From Rhodoferax sp. (GTDB taxonomy: Bacteria > Pseudomonadota > Gammaproteobacteria > Burkholderiales > Burkholderiaceae_C): DNA of 57,754 bases. The notes beneath the pieces are model-generated. The model was not told where the DNA came from. It saw only the letters and a list, made by a program, of their open reading frames with translations, and did no database searches. Positions 8,320-16,436 of the stretch are shown here, piece after piece. A program made the position numbers and the translations under genes. Positions within the stretch are counted from its first letter, which is position 1. Every line of letters starts with the position of its first letter. Where the stretch lies: NCBI RefSeq assembly GCF_025354435.1, contig NZ_JANXMU010000051.1, forward strand, positions 1 through 57,754, read 5' to 3'.

Positions 8320-9351
8320 CTAGTGGTGCGTTGCAGGTGTTGCAAGTAACTGGTCCTGAGCGTCATACCAACGCACATGTTCTGGCGCGACGGAAACGGG
8401 CAACAAGTCGCCTGCGCAGATGCGGTGGTGGTTGGGCAGGGACAGGCGTATTTTTTCGCCACCCAGCTCGCCATTGATTTGTTGTTTTTCACCCAGTGCC
8501 TCCACCACGCGGACCTTCACGCTGACTTGGCTTTGACCAGGTATGAAGTATTCAGGTCGAATACCTGCGCGCACTGCCTGGGCGGGGGCCGCGGTGGATG
8601 AGAGCGATACAGCTACATCGACTGGCATGAAGTTCATTGGCGGGTTGCCGATAAAGCTGCCGACGAAAGCCGTTTTGGGGTATTCATATACCTCCATAGG
8701 CGAGGCAAACTGCACGATTTCTCCGGCATGCATAACGGCGATGCGGTCGGCCAGACTCATGGCTTCGACCTGGTCATGGGTGACGTAGATGGTCGTGGTC
8801 TTGGTTTCTTGCAGCAGTGCCTTCAACTCGGTGCGCATCTCCAGACGCAGCAGGGCATCCAGGTTAGACAATGGTTCATCCATAAGCAGTACGTCGGGCG
8901 ACATGGCCAGGGCACGGGCTACCGCTACGCGCTGGCGCTGGCCACCAGATAGCTGGCCGGCATAGCGGCCAAGCAGGTGTTCAATGTGCATCAGCTTGGC
9001 GGCCCGCTGAACCTGTACATCAATGTTGGCTGCCGATTCTTTTGCCATTTTCAACCCGAAACCGATGTTCTGGCCGATGGTCATGTGCGGGAATACCGCG
9101 TAGTTTTGAAACACCATGGCAATCTTGCGCTTGCCTGGCGACAAACCATTGACGCGGCGATCGCCGATCATGAGCTCCCCGGCCGATTCGGTTTCCAGCC
9201 CTGCCAGGATGCGCAGCAGCGTTGTCTTGCCGCAGCCCGAGGGGCCAAGCAAAACGCAAAATTCCTGGTCGCGTACATCGAGCGAAACGGATTTGAGGAT
9301 GTGTGTGCTCATGAAATCTTTTTTCACGGCATTGATGGAAATGCGAGACAT
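8320..9351 (-). CDS. Sugar ABC transporter ATP-binding protein (MalK/UgpC type)
   Basis: The 343-residue ATPase has Walker A GPSGCGKTT (residues 36-44), Q-loop VFQNYAVFPHM, signature LSGGQRQRVAVARAL, Walker B VLLMDEPLSNLDA, the switch His in YVTHDQVEAM, and a C-terminal TOBE-like regulatory domain (AGIRPEYF onward). This is the CUT1/MalK arrangement. It powers import with the two permeases and binding protein encoded just upstream. There is a 77-base gap after the second permease gene and 27 bases before the hydrolase gene. Like other MalK-type ATPases it may serve as the only ATPase of the importer. Confidence 0.95.
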   Translation of the reverse strand: MSRISINAVKKDFMSTHILKSVSLDVRDQEFCVLLGPSGCGKTTLLRILAGLETESAGELMIGDRRVNGLSPGKRKIAMVFQNYAVFPHMTIGQNIGFGLKMAKESAANIDVQVQRAAKLMHIEHLLGRYAGQLSGGQRQRVAVARALAMSPDVLLMDEPLSNLDALLRLEMRTELKALLQETKTTTIYVTHDQVEAMSLADRIAVMHAGEIVQFASPMEVYEYPKTAFVGSFIGNPPMNFMPVDVAVSLSSTAAPAQAVRAGIRPEYFIPGQSQVSVKVRVVEALGEKQQINGELGGEKIRLSLPNHHRICAGDLLPVSVAPEHVRWYDAQDQLLATPATHH

Positions 9352-9428
9352 AAGCTCTGTCCTTGGAAATAGCGTTGTACGTTGGGACTAGGCCTGCGGG
9401 TCACCGGCCTGTTGCGATGCGGCAAGCC

Positions 9429-10274
9429 TTATCGGTTGCTGATGCCCCACATGCTGAAGAGGTACTTGCGCACCAAAAAGATAAACACGATCGGCGGCAC
9501 GATCATCAAAAAAGCACCGGCAAACCGGAAATGCAGCGGTGCTTCCTCCAAGGTGGTGAACAGGAACGCTGTGAGCGTGCGTTCATGCAAGGTCAGCAGC
9601 GTGGCCGCAAAAACCTCATTCCACGAAATCACGAACGAGAAGATCATCGTGGCCACAATCCCTGGTAGCGCTAAAGGTACAACGATGCGGGCGAATGCCC
9701 CTAGCGAAGAGCATCCCAGGGTTAAGGCCGCTTCCTCCAGTTCACGTGGAATCCCCATGAACAGGCTGGATGTCACCAAGATCGCAAAAGGCAGAGCCAA
9801 TGCGGTGTGTACCACCGCCACACCAAACACAGTGTCGTAAATGCCCCATTCAATAAAGCGGGTGATCAGCGGTAAAGCCAAGATCGCCAAGGGGAATGCC
9901 CGTGTCATCACGATGATCAAACGGTAGAGCTGGTCACCGCGAAACAAGTAGCGCGCCAGCGCATAGCCAGCAGGTGCACCCAGCAAGGTGGCCATCACCA
10001 TAGTAAGGCTGGCGACTTTGACGCTGTTAAGCAACGCGGGCCACACACCTGCAAACCCAATGAAATACTTCAAGGTATCCAGTGTGTAAGCATCCGTGGC
10101 AAAAAAGCTTTTGGGCCATGACAGGATTTGCGCCTTGGTAGACAGTGCCGACAGCGCGATCAATACCACAGGCAGCAGCCACAGTGCTGTAAACAGAACT
10201 GCACCCAGCGTAAGCCATGAGGCCCGTCCGCCTGGCACCAGCACGGGTTTGGTCGGCAATGATGCGGTGCTCAT
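9429..10274 (-). CDS. Sugar ABC transporter permease (MalG-like)
   Basis: A 281-residue inner-membrane protein with six hydrophobic segments. It carries the EAA loop ELEEAALTLGCSSLGAFARIVVPLALPG that docks on the ATPase, and a C-terminal MIVPPIVFIFLVRKYL segment. The ATG at 10274 overlaps the stop of the preceding permease gene as ATGA, which argues against a longer upstream-extended frame whose extra 41 residues are not membrane-like. It is the second permease of the predicted glycosylglycerate importer. Confidence 0.93.
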   Translation of the reverse strand: MSTASLPTKPVLVPGGRASWLTLGAVLFTALWLLPVVLIALSALSTKAQILSWPKSFFATDAYTLDTLKYFIGFAGVWPALLNSVKVASLTMVMATLLGAPAGYALARYLFRGDQLYRLIIVMTRAFPLAILALPLITRFIEWGIYDTVFGVAVVHTALALPFAILVTSSLFMGIPRELEEAALTLGCSSLGAFARIVVPLALPGIVATMIFSFVISWNEVFAATLLTLHERTLTAFLFTTLEEAPLHFRFAGAFLMIVPPIVFIFLVRKYLFSMWGISNR

Positions 10275-11119
10275 GACAGGGTCTCCCGGCGTACGTTCAA
10301 GGTTTTCATAAACACCAACGTGGCAGCGATCGATAGACCCAGAATCACCATCGCATAAGCTGCGGCCACATGGCTGTTCTGGTAGGCGTTTTGCCACTGG
10401 TAGGCCTCGCCCACCAGGACCGAGTAGTCGCGCCCTGCAAGTGCAAAGACCACGGCGAAAACTTCAAAAGCCATCACCGTGCGCAAGATCAACGCGGTCT
10501 GCAAACTGGGTTTTATCAACGGCAGCGTAACGTGCCAGAAACGCTGCCATGCTGTCGCGCCGAAGACGCGGGCTGCCTCGTCATACTCTTTGGGAATCAC
10601 CTGCAGGCCCGACACAATGATGATCAGCACGATAGGTGTGGCGCGCCAGACTTCGGCCACCACAATGGCAATAAACAAGGTCGTGGGCGACAGGTAGGAC
10701 AGCATATCCAAAGGGCCAGTGGTGAGGCCTATTCCATTCAAAAAACTCGGTAAAAAGCCGCGTTGTGTAAGGATGGCTAGCCACACCAGGCCGGCGGCTA
10801 GGTCAGAGATACCCAGTGGCAAGGCCCAGGCATACAAAAATCCTTGGCGACCAAAAGGCAGCTTGCCCAGCATGTAGCCGAGCCCCAGAGAGAGGCTGAT
10901 TTGCAAAGGCACTACCACCGCGACTAAGCTTAGCGTGTTGCGCATGGAGAGCGAAAAATTCGCATCGGTAGCCATTTTGGTCAGGAACGACAGTGTCCAG
11001 CCGCCATCGTCACCGCGCAGAGCAATCAGCACGGTTTCTGCCAGCGGCCATACCAGCACCAGCACGAGAAATAGTGCGCTGGGCAAAATCAGCGCATAGG
11101 GGGTGAATGAACGGTTCAT
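10271..11119 (-). CDS. Sugar ABC transporter permease (MalF/UgpA-like)
   Basis: A 282-residue membrane protein with an N-terminal segment FTPYALILPSALFLVLVLVWP typical of UgpA-like permeases, five further hydrophobic spans, and the EAA loop EYDEAARVFGATAWQRFWHVTLPLIKP. The ATG at 11119 lies 11 bases after the binding-protein stop; a TTG nine codons upstream is a less likely start. It pairs with the MalG-like partner through an ATGA overlap. Confidence 0.92.
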   Translation of the reverse strand: MNRSFTPYALILPSALFLVLVLVWPLAETVLIALRGDDGGWTLSFLTKMATDANFSLSMRNTLSLVAVVVPLQISLSLGLGYMLGKLPFGRQGFLYAWALPLGISDLAAGLVWLAILTQRGFLPSFLNGIGLTTGPLDMLSYLSPTTLFIAIVVAEVWRATPIVLIIIVSGLQVIPKEYDEAARVFGATAWQRFWHVTLPLIKPSLQTALILRTVMAFEVFAVVFALAGRDYSVLVGEAYQWQNAYQNSHVAAAYAMVILGLSIAATLVFMKTLNVRRETLS

Positions 11120-11130
11120 AGCATTGCCAT

Positions 11131-12426
11131 TCAGTCCACCGAGCAATGCGTGCCCTGTGTCTTGTCAGGTGCCCAGCAAGGAATTTTCACTTCGTCCAGC
11201 AACGCCTTCATCGCTTCACCCTGGGCCTTCAAGACACCCGCAATGTCTTCGCGGCGCAGCACGATGCGCTGGAAAGCGTCCAGGTAAATCTTGTTGAATT
11301 CACCTCCCTTCGCACCCAAGCCCACAGGCACCGTGGCGGCCCTAGCGTCCTTGGCGCCGGATTGTTGCTCCAGCGCATTAGCAACCATCGCAATACCTTC
11401 ACCAAGTTTCACTTCTGTGGTTTTCACCACCGGATAAAAGCCGGTTTCTGCCAGGGTGATAGCCTGAGTGGTGGATCTCGTCAGGTGGTCAATGAGCCGG
11501 CCAGCAGCCTCCTTGTCGGGCGCAGACTTGGGGATCGACAGGCCCGCCAACACCAACATATAGCCACGTCCACGTGGTCCAGCGGGTGCGGGAAAAGCCA
11601 CAAAATCACCGGGTTTTTCCTTCAAAGCAGGCAGTAGCCGCGCTGCATGGTCAAAGGCAATCCACACTTCGCCGCTGGCCATAGGTTCTTCCATGAAGCC
11701 GTAGGCGGTTGACCTTGCATTGGTGTATTGCCACAGATCCCTAAAGTCCGCCCACATCTTTTGCGCATCAACCGAGCGGAAAGTGCGTGCCATACCCCCC
11801 GTGTAGCTGGGGTATAGATAGCCCTGGAAGAAGCGGTGCATCAAACCCTTGGGGCCTGCGGGGAAACCCAGCTTGGCCTCACCCGTTGCATCCTTGATGG
11901 CTTTCGCCCATTGCTTGAGCTGGTCGTATGTCAAGGCGTTGATATCAGCACCCTTTGGCAGGTAGGGCAAAGCTTTTTTGTTGGCCATCATGATGTAGCT
12001 GCTGTACATCCAGGGAACCATCCGTTGGCGCTCGCCGCCGAAGGTGCCAACGCTGGTGAATGCACTGTTGAAGCTGCGGGTTTTGGCCAGACTGGCATAC
12101 AACGCATCCAGATCGGAAAGTGCGCCTTTGTCATTCAGCGTTGCCAGGCTACTATCAAGAGCCCCCGCCACGCCAACCTGCCCTTTGCCGGCCGCCACTT
12201 CGGCAAGCAAGCGAGTCAGGAACGGCCCGTCGTCCTCTGGCGTGAACTTCACGGTATCGGACATGCCCTTGAGAATGACGTTGCGTACCTTGTCGGCCTC
12301 ATCTACTGGCCTGAGTTGCGTGGATACAAAATTGACCTCTGCGGCCCAGGTAGGCTTGGCCACCGTACCGCAAAGAAGACTGACCGCCCATGCGCAGGCG
12401 ATGACGTAGTTGCTAAATTTTTTCAT
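11131..12426 (-). CDS. Sugar ABC transporter substrate-binding protein
   Basis: The 431-residue protein starts with a Sec signal peptide (residues 1-28, cleavage near TWAA) followed by an extracellular-solute-binding family 1 fold: an N-terminal lobe with VRNVILKGMSDTVKFTPEDDGPFL, the conserved GEVWIAFDHAARLLPAL hinge region, and AGLSIPKSAPDKEAAGRLIDHLT near the C-terminus, typical of MalE-like proteins. It would deliver the substrate in the periplasm to the two permeases. It lies 26 bases after the porin gene in the same operon. Substrate identity is inferred only from the intracellular enzymes. Confidence 0.93.
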   Translation of the reverse strand: MKKFSNYVIACAWAVSLLCGTVAKPTWAAEVNFVSTQLRPVDEADKVRNVILKGMSDTVKFTPEDDGPFLTRLLAEVAAGKGQVGVAGALDSSLATLNDKGALSDLDALYASLAKTRSFNSAFTSVGTFGGERQRMVPWMYSSYIMMANKKALPYLPKGADINALTYDQLKQWAKAIKDATGEAKLGFPAGPKGLMHRFFQGYLYPSYTGGMARTFRSVDAQKMWADFRDLWQYTNARSTAYGFMEEPMASGEVWIAFDHAARLLPALKEKPGDFVAFPAPAGPRGRGYMLVLAGLSIPKSAPDKEAAGRLIDHLTRSTTQAITLAETGFYPVVKTTEVKLGEGIAMVANALEQQSGAKDARAATVPVGLGAKGGEFNKIYLDAFQRIVLRREDIAGVLKAQGEAMKALLDEVKIPCWAPDKTQGTHCSVD

Positions 12427-12452
12427 AGCTGTCGCCGTATGGTTGTGTTGGA

Positions 12453-13679
12453 TTAAAAAATGTAGATGGCACCAACACTGATGCCTCGCAGATCATTGCC
12501 TGGCTTGAGAACGCCATAGCCATTGGTGCCGAAGTTGTAGTTGGCGTTGGCTCCGTTACGCAGTTGGGTCATGAAGCCGTAGACCGAAAACTGTTTGTCA
12601 ACGGCGTAGTCGTAACCCAGAACCAGTTGGCGGGCACCGCTATCGGGTCCCTTGACCAGGGCCAGCGTGCCACTGCAGGAGTTGAAAGTTGCGGAAGCGT
12701 TGGGTGTTCCGCAGACCACGGTGCCGTTCGGTGCGCTGCCTCCCACATTGCCTGCGTGGCCATAGCGCATCACTACTTTTCCAGAGCCTACATAGACGTT
12801 GCCCGTGATGGTTGCAAATGGTCGCGTCACCGTACTCCCTCCGGCCGCTTCATAGCGGAAGACATTGGCGCCAGCACCGATGTCACCAATTCCTTCAAAC
12901 ACGTATTTGGCGCCCAGACGGATGGCGCTGTCTCCTAGCCCTGTTGTGCCTGAATAACGCACATTCTGGTGAAGCTCATAACCCAAGCCTGCAGAAAACG
13001 GTCCCTTTGCGTAGGTTAGCGCAGTAGAAATGACCCGCCCCTTGCGCGCTGAGTTGGCAGGGGCATCACTCCCTACCGAGCCGTCTGCGTTCGGTAAGCC
13101 AAGTTGTACGGCCACACCAAAACCGGACATATTGGGACTGTCGTATCGCAACGACTTTTGCTGGCGCCGGGTGAAACCGATTAGTTTGTCTTCCCCACCC
13201 ATCATCTGAATTTCACCGTCATCGGCAATCCCCGTGGCATAGAAGACATCGGTGTAAGAACCCATTTGCTTCACCGGCGTATCGATGCGTCCAGCCCGCA
13301 GTCGGCCAAACGCTCCCGTAGCGCCAAGCCAGTTTTCCCTGCCTGCCAGGTTGCCAGATCCGGCTGTAGGGTTCAGGCTGGAATCAATAAACACCTCACC
13401 CGTAATGCCGTTGGGCAACAGGCGACTGAAAGTGAAATTAATACGGGATGCATTAGCACCGAAGACGCGGTCTACGGAGCCAGCCAAACCAGGGTCGTTG
13501 GCCCCGCCAGGCGTGTAGCCGGACACGCTGGTGTGGTCGTACGACACATTCAAACGCCCACCGATCTGTAGCGTATTTCCCGCGTACTCCAATTTGAACT
13601 GGGCCTGGGCAAGCGCCGAGGCTGCTGCGAGTGCTACGCCAAAGGCGGATTGAATTTTTAGTTTGTTGAAAAAGTGCAT
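12453..13679 (-). CDS. Outer-membrane porin (Burkholderiales type)
   Basis: The 408-residue protein is a general trimeric porin of the Gram-negative Porin_4 type: signal peptide (residues 1-25, ending ALAQA), first strand FKLEYAGNTLQIGGRLNVSYDH, repeated amphipathic strands, GLGYELHQNVRYSG, and a terminal aromatic residue in VGAIYIF as needed for BAM insertion. The ATG at 13679 has AGGAGA upstream; an in-frame start 22 codons earlier lacks this. As first gene of the operon it is expected to admit the osmolyte through the outer membrane. A LacI-type palindrome lies upstream. Confidence 0.93.
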   Translation of the reverse strand: MHFFNKLKIQSAFGVALAAASALAQAQFKLEYAGNTLQIGGRLNVSYDHTSVSGYTPGGANDPGLAGSVDRVFGANASRINFTFSRLLPNGITGEVFIDSSLNPTAGSGNLAGRENWLGATGAFGRLRAGRIDTPVKQMGSYTDVFYATGIADDGEIQMMGGEDKLIGFTRRQQKSLRYDSPNMSGFGVAVQLGLPNADGSVGSDAPANSARKGRVISTALTYAKGPFSAGLGYELHQNVRYSGTTGLGDSAIRLGAKYVFEGIGDIGAGANVFRYEAAGGSTVTRPFATITGNVYVGSGKVVMRYGHAGNVGGSAPNGTVVCGTPNASATFNSCSGTLALVKGPDSGARQLVLGYDYAVDKQFSVYGFMTQLRNGANANYNFGTNGYGVLKPGNDLRGISVGAIYIF

Positions 13680-13714
13680 TTTCTGGTCTCCTGTTGGATT
13701 TTTAACGTGTTTAC

Positions 13715-13726
13715 AAAAACGTTTTT
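13715..13726. promoter_or_regulatory. Candidate LacI-family operator, porin side
   Basis: AAAAACGTTTTT is a perfect 12-base palindrome with the central CG typical of LacI/GalR operators, 36 bases upstream of the porin start and facing the divergent lacI-type gene. A one-base variant lies at 13860-13871. Confidence 0.6.
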
Positions 13727-13765
13727 GGAATGAGGTGTATTGCACCTTTTTTGCTTATTTTTGTC

Positions 13766-13787
13766 ATCCCCGTAAAAACCCGGGGAT
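13766..13787. other. Hairpin in divergent promoter region
   Basis: ATCCCCG and CGGGGAT form a 7-base inverted repeat around an 8-base AC-rich loop, between the porin and LacI genes. It could be a regulator site or an RNA hairpin in one leader. Confidence 0.35.
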
Positions 13788-13859
13788 AGCGCCCCTCATA
13801 CCAGCCGGAAGCAGTCTGTTCACCTCAACAGTCCCTTGCCCAGGCACTGCGTAAAATCC

Positions 13860-13871
13860 AAAAAGGTTTTT
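13860..13871. promoter_or_regulatory. Candidate LacI-family operator, regulator side
   Basis: AAAAAGGTTTTT differs by one central base from the perfect palindrome at 13715-13726 and lies 24 bases before the LacI-family ATG. The centres are 145 bases apart, compatible with looping or autoregulation. Confidence 0.45.
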
Positions 13872-13895
13872 ATTCTTCAGCCACCCACCACATTC

Positions 13896-14930
13896 ATGTC
13901 CATCGTTCTACTCGCCAAGGCCCTAAATTTGTCGGTATCTACCGTCTCGCGGGCGCTGAATGGCTATGACGACGTTGCCGCCGATACACGCCAGCGCGTG
14001 GTAGCCATGGCCAAGGAGATGAACTACCGGCCCAATCCGGGAGCGCGGCGGCTGGTGTCAGGCACGACCCGGGCCATCGGTGTCACATTGCCGATGCTGG
14101 AGGCGGGCGACGAGTTCATTGACTGGATGTACTCGGGCCTGCTCGCTGGTGTATCAGCCGCACTGGATGGTTCTGGCTACTACCTGTTTGCCACCAGCGC
14201 GGGGAGCCGGGGCATGGAGAGTGAAATGGCGCTGTACCGCAACTTCATCGAAGGCCGCTGGGCAGATGCATTACTGTTTGTTCGAACCCACACCAATGAC
14301 CCGCGCGTCAAACTGGCGCAGGAAGCAGATATCCCTTTTGTGACCTACGGGCGCACCGAAAGTACCGAGCCGTATACCTGGATCGATACTGACAACGAAG
14401 GCGCATTTGCTATGGCCGTCAACCGCCAGCTAGGTTTTGGGCACCGGCGCATCGCTTTGCTGAACGGGCCATCAGAATACTATTTTGCACACCTGCGTGC
14501 GTTGGGCTATAGCCGCACGTTACAGGCTGCTGGGGTTGAAGTGGACCCTTTACTTATCAAGGAAGGGCAATTAACAGTCCAAAGTGGCTACAACCTTACG
14601 ATGCAGTTGCTCAACCACCCTAATCGGCCAACCTCCATCGTGTGCGCAGTGGACAGCATGGCCTTTGGGGCTATGGCAGCGTGCCGAGAAAGCGGGTTGG
14701 TGGTGGGGCGCGATATCTCCATCATTGGCTATAGCAACTCGCCCATATCGCCATTTTGCGACCCCCCTTTGACTACGATCGAACACCGAGTATTTGAAAA
14801 TGGTCGACATGTCGGCGATGCCTTGCTCCGGCTTTTGAACGGTAACACTCAGGTAGCGAGCGGCTATTTGGAACGCGTAACCTTGGTTCCCAGGGCATCC
14901 GATGGGCCACGAAACAACGTACAAAAATAA
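13896..14930 (+). CDS. LacI-family transcriptional regulator
   Basis: The 344-residue protein has the N-terminal LacI helix-turn-helix and hinge (LAKALNLSVSTVSRALNG, then NYRPNPGARRLVSG) followed by a periplasmic-binding-like effector domain (GVTLPML, TYGRTEST, GFGHRRIALLNGP, IVCAVDSMAFGAMAA, IIGYSNSP). The ATG at 13896 puts the helix-turn-helix at the very N-terminus as usual; an upstream frame from 13836 would add 20 odd residues. It is divergent from the porin-ABC-hydrolase operon with two palindromes in the shared region. It is probably the sugar-responsive repressor of that operon and of itself. Confidence 0.93.
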   Translation: MSIVLLAKALNLSVSTVSRALNGYDDVAADTRQRVVAMAKEMNYRPNPGARRLVSGTTRAIGVTLPMLEAGDEFIDWMYSGLLAGVSAALDGSGYYLFATSAGSRGMESEMALYRNFIEGRWADALLFVRTHTNDPRVKLAQEADIPFVTYGRTESTEPYTWIDTDNEGAFAMAVNRQLGFGHRRIALLNGPSEYYFAHLRALGYSRTLQAAGVEVDPLLIKEGQLTVQSGYNLTMQLLNHPNRPTSIVCAVDSMAFGAMAACRESGLVVGRDISIIGYSNSPISPFCDPPLTTIEHRVFENGRHVGDALLRLLNGNTQVASGYLERVTLVPRASDGPRNNVQK

Positions 14931-14980
14931 GGCTCTAGCGTATGTACTACCTGCGCTAGTAGCTATATAAATAATAGCAA
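14931..14980. repeat. Intergenic repeat family A copy
   Basis: CTAGCG at 14935-14940 pairs with CGCTAG at 14953-14958, flanked by GGCT on the left and AGTAGCTATATAAATAATAGCA on the right. It lies between the convergent LacI and racemase genes and could act as a bidirectional terminator hairpin. Confidence 0.65.
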
Positions 14981-14986
14981 TCCGGT

Positions 14987-15718
14987 TCAGCGCCCTGACA
15001 GCGCCATCAGCGCGGGTGACAGGCCGACCCACGCACCGGGCAAGCCGGTATCGGTGGGCATGCCATCAACCCACATCTGTGCCTGGCGGGCACCGGCCAG
15101 CACGCTGTCGATGACCGGCACGCTGACTTCGCTTTGGATCTGGGCGGCCATACCCGCCAGACCGGCACCGCCCAGAATCACGGCTTGCACACCGTGCTGC
15201 TCGGCCACCGTGCGGCAGGCGGTGGCCAGCAGGGCGCGGGCGGCGACCGGGTCGGCCGCCAGTTCGGCACCGGTGGCTTCGACCGTGTGGATGTGGACCA
15301 GTTGCTCGCCATAGCCCAGGCTGTGGGCCAGGCGCTGCAGCATCGGCTTCCAGGCCACACCGCCGGTAACCACGGCAAAGCGGCCATGCTGTGCGGCCTC
15401 GAAAAATGCGGCCTCGGCCAGGCCGGTAATCGGGGCGGCGCTGCATTCGCGCAAGGCCAGCAAACCCGGGTCGCCAAAACAGCCGATCAGCACCGCGTCG
15501 GGGGTCGGGCCGCCGTCCGCCCGCCACGCCGCCCAGGCATCCAGCGTGGCGTGTGCGGCAATGGCGTAGCTGGCCTCAGAGGAGATATAGCGGGCACCGA
15601 AACGTGCAGTCACCATGTGCACCGCCACATCCGGGCCGCTGGCCTGCAGGATGTGGGTGCGCAGCAGCGCGGTGACGCTGTCGCTGGTATTGGGGTTGAT
15701 GACCAGCAGGTGGCGCAT
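14987..15718 (-). CDS. Asp/Glu/hydantoin-type racemase
   Basis: The 243-residue protein fits the two-domain Asp/Glu/hydantoin racemase family: N-terminal LLVINPNTSDSVTALL, first catalytic-Cys segment VLIGCFGDPGLLALRE, GLAEAAFFEAA, FAVVTGG, and a second half with AVILGGAGLAG, where many members have a second Cys; here Ala/Gly occupy that region. Hydantoin racemases interconvert 5-substituted hydantoin enantiomers, while relatives act as allantoin racemases or maleate isomerases. The ATG at 15718 is 4 bases after the GntR stop. The missing second Cys makes racemase activity uncertain. It is last in the importer cluster. Confidence 0.8.
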   Translation of the reverse strand: MRHLLVINPNTSDSVTALLRTHILQASGPDVAVHMVTARFGARYISSEASYAIAAHATLDAWAAWRADGGPTPDAVLIGCFGDPGLLALRECSAAPITGLAEAAFFEAAQHGRFAVVTGGVAWKPMLQRLAHSLGYGEQLVHIHTVEATGAELAADPVAARALLATACRTVAEQHGVQAVILGGAGLAGMAAQIQSEVSVPVIDSVLAGARQAQMWVDGMPTDTGLPGAWVGLSPALMALSGR

Positions 15719-15722
15719 GGGG

Positions 15723-16436
15723 TCAAGCGGCCTTTCCAAACAACTCGATCAGGTCGGGGGAGGTGGTGGCGACCGCACCAAAATGCACCTGCGCCTCCAG
15801 GTGCGCCAGGTGTTCGCGCATCAAACGGGTGGCGGCTTCCACGTCGCGCAGGCGGATGGCATCCAGCACCGAGCGGTGTTCGCGGCAGCCGCAGCCACCG
15901 GCCCAGCTGTTCGGGTCGGCCACGCTGACCGGGCCCCAGGTCATCAAAATCAGCGAGGTGCGCGACACCAGTTCGCGCAGGATACGGCCCAGGGTTTGCT
16001 GCCCGGCGCGCTCGGCAATCGTCAGGTGAAAGTCGCCCGACATGCGGATGGCGTGGCGCATATCGCCCTTGGCCCGGGCGGCCTCTTCTTCGGCAATGAA
16101 ATGGGCCAGCACGGCGATGTCGGCCGGGGTGGCGATGGCCATGAAGCGCTCCAGCAGCGGCGGCTCGACCAGGCGGCGGGCTTCAAAGACTTCACGGGCT
16201 TCCTGCTCGGTGGGCTGGGCCACGCAGGCCCCGCGGTTGGGGGTAAGGGTCACGATCTGCTCGTTGGCCAGCCGCACCAGCACCGGCCGGATGCGGGTGC
16301 GCGACACGCCGAAGGCGGTGCCGAGTTTGTCTTCCACCAGCTTGGTGCCGGGCTGGAGCCGGTGGTCCAGGATGGCGGAGACGATGCGCTCGTAAATTTC
16401 ACTGTCGCTGAGCGTGGGAACGGGGGCTGTGGACAC
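15723..16436 (-). CDS. GntR-family regulator (FCD domain)
   Basis: The 237-residue protein has an N-terminal winged helix (LSDSEIYERIVSAILDHRLQPGTKLVEDKLGTAFGVSRTRIRPVLVRL) and an FCD ligand domain (EVFEARRLVEPPLLERF, MSGDFHLTIAERAG, EHRSVLDAIRLRDVEAATRLMREHL with metal-type His). The predicted start is GTG at 16436, overlapping the permease stop (TAGTG); an upstream in-frame extension inside the permease gene is Arg/His-rich shadow sequence. FadR-type FCD regulators respond to small organic acids and usually repress the genes they sit with. Confidence 0.88.
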   Translation of the reverse strand: MSTAPVPTLSDSEIYERIVSAILDHRLQPGTKLVEDKLGTAFGVSRTRIRPVLVRLANEQIVTLTPNRGACVAQPTEQEAREVFEARRLVEPPLLERFMAIATPADIAVLAHFIAEEEAARAKGDMRHAIRMSGDFHLTIAERAGQQTLGRILRELVSRTSLILMTWGPVSVADPNSWAGGCGCREHRSVLDAIRLRDVEAATRLMREHLAHLEAQVHFGAVATTSPDLIELFGKAA

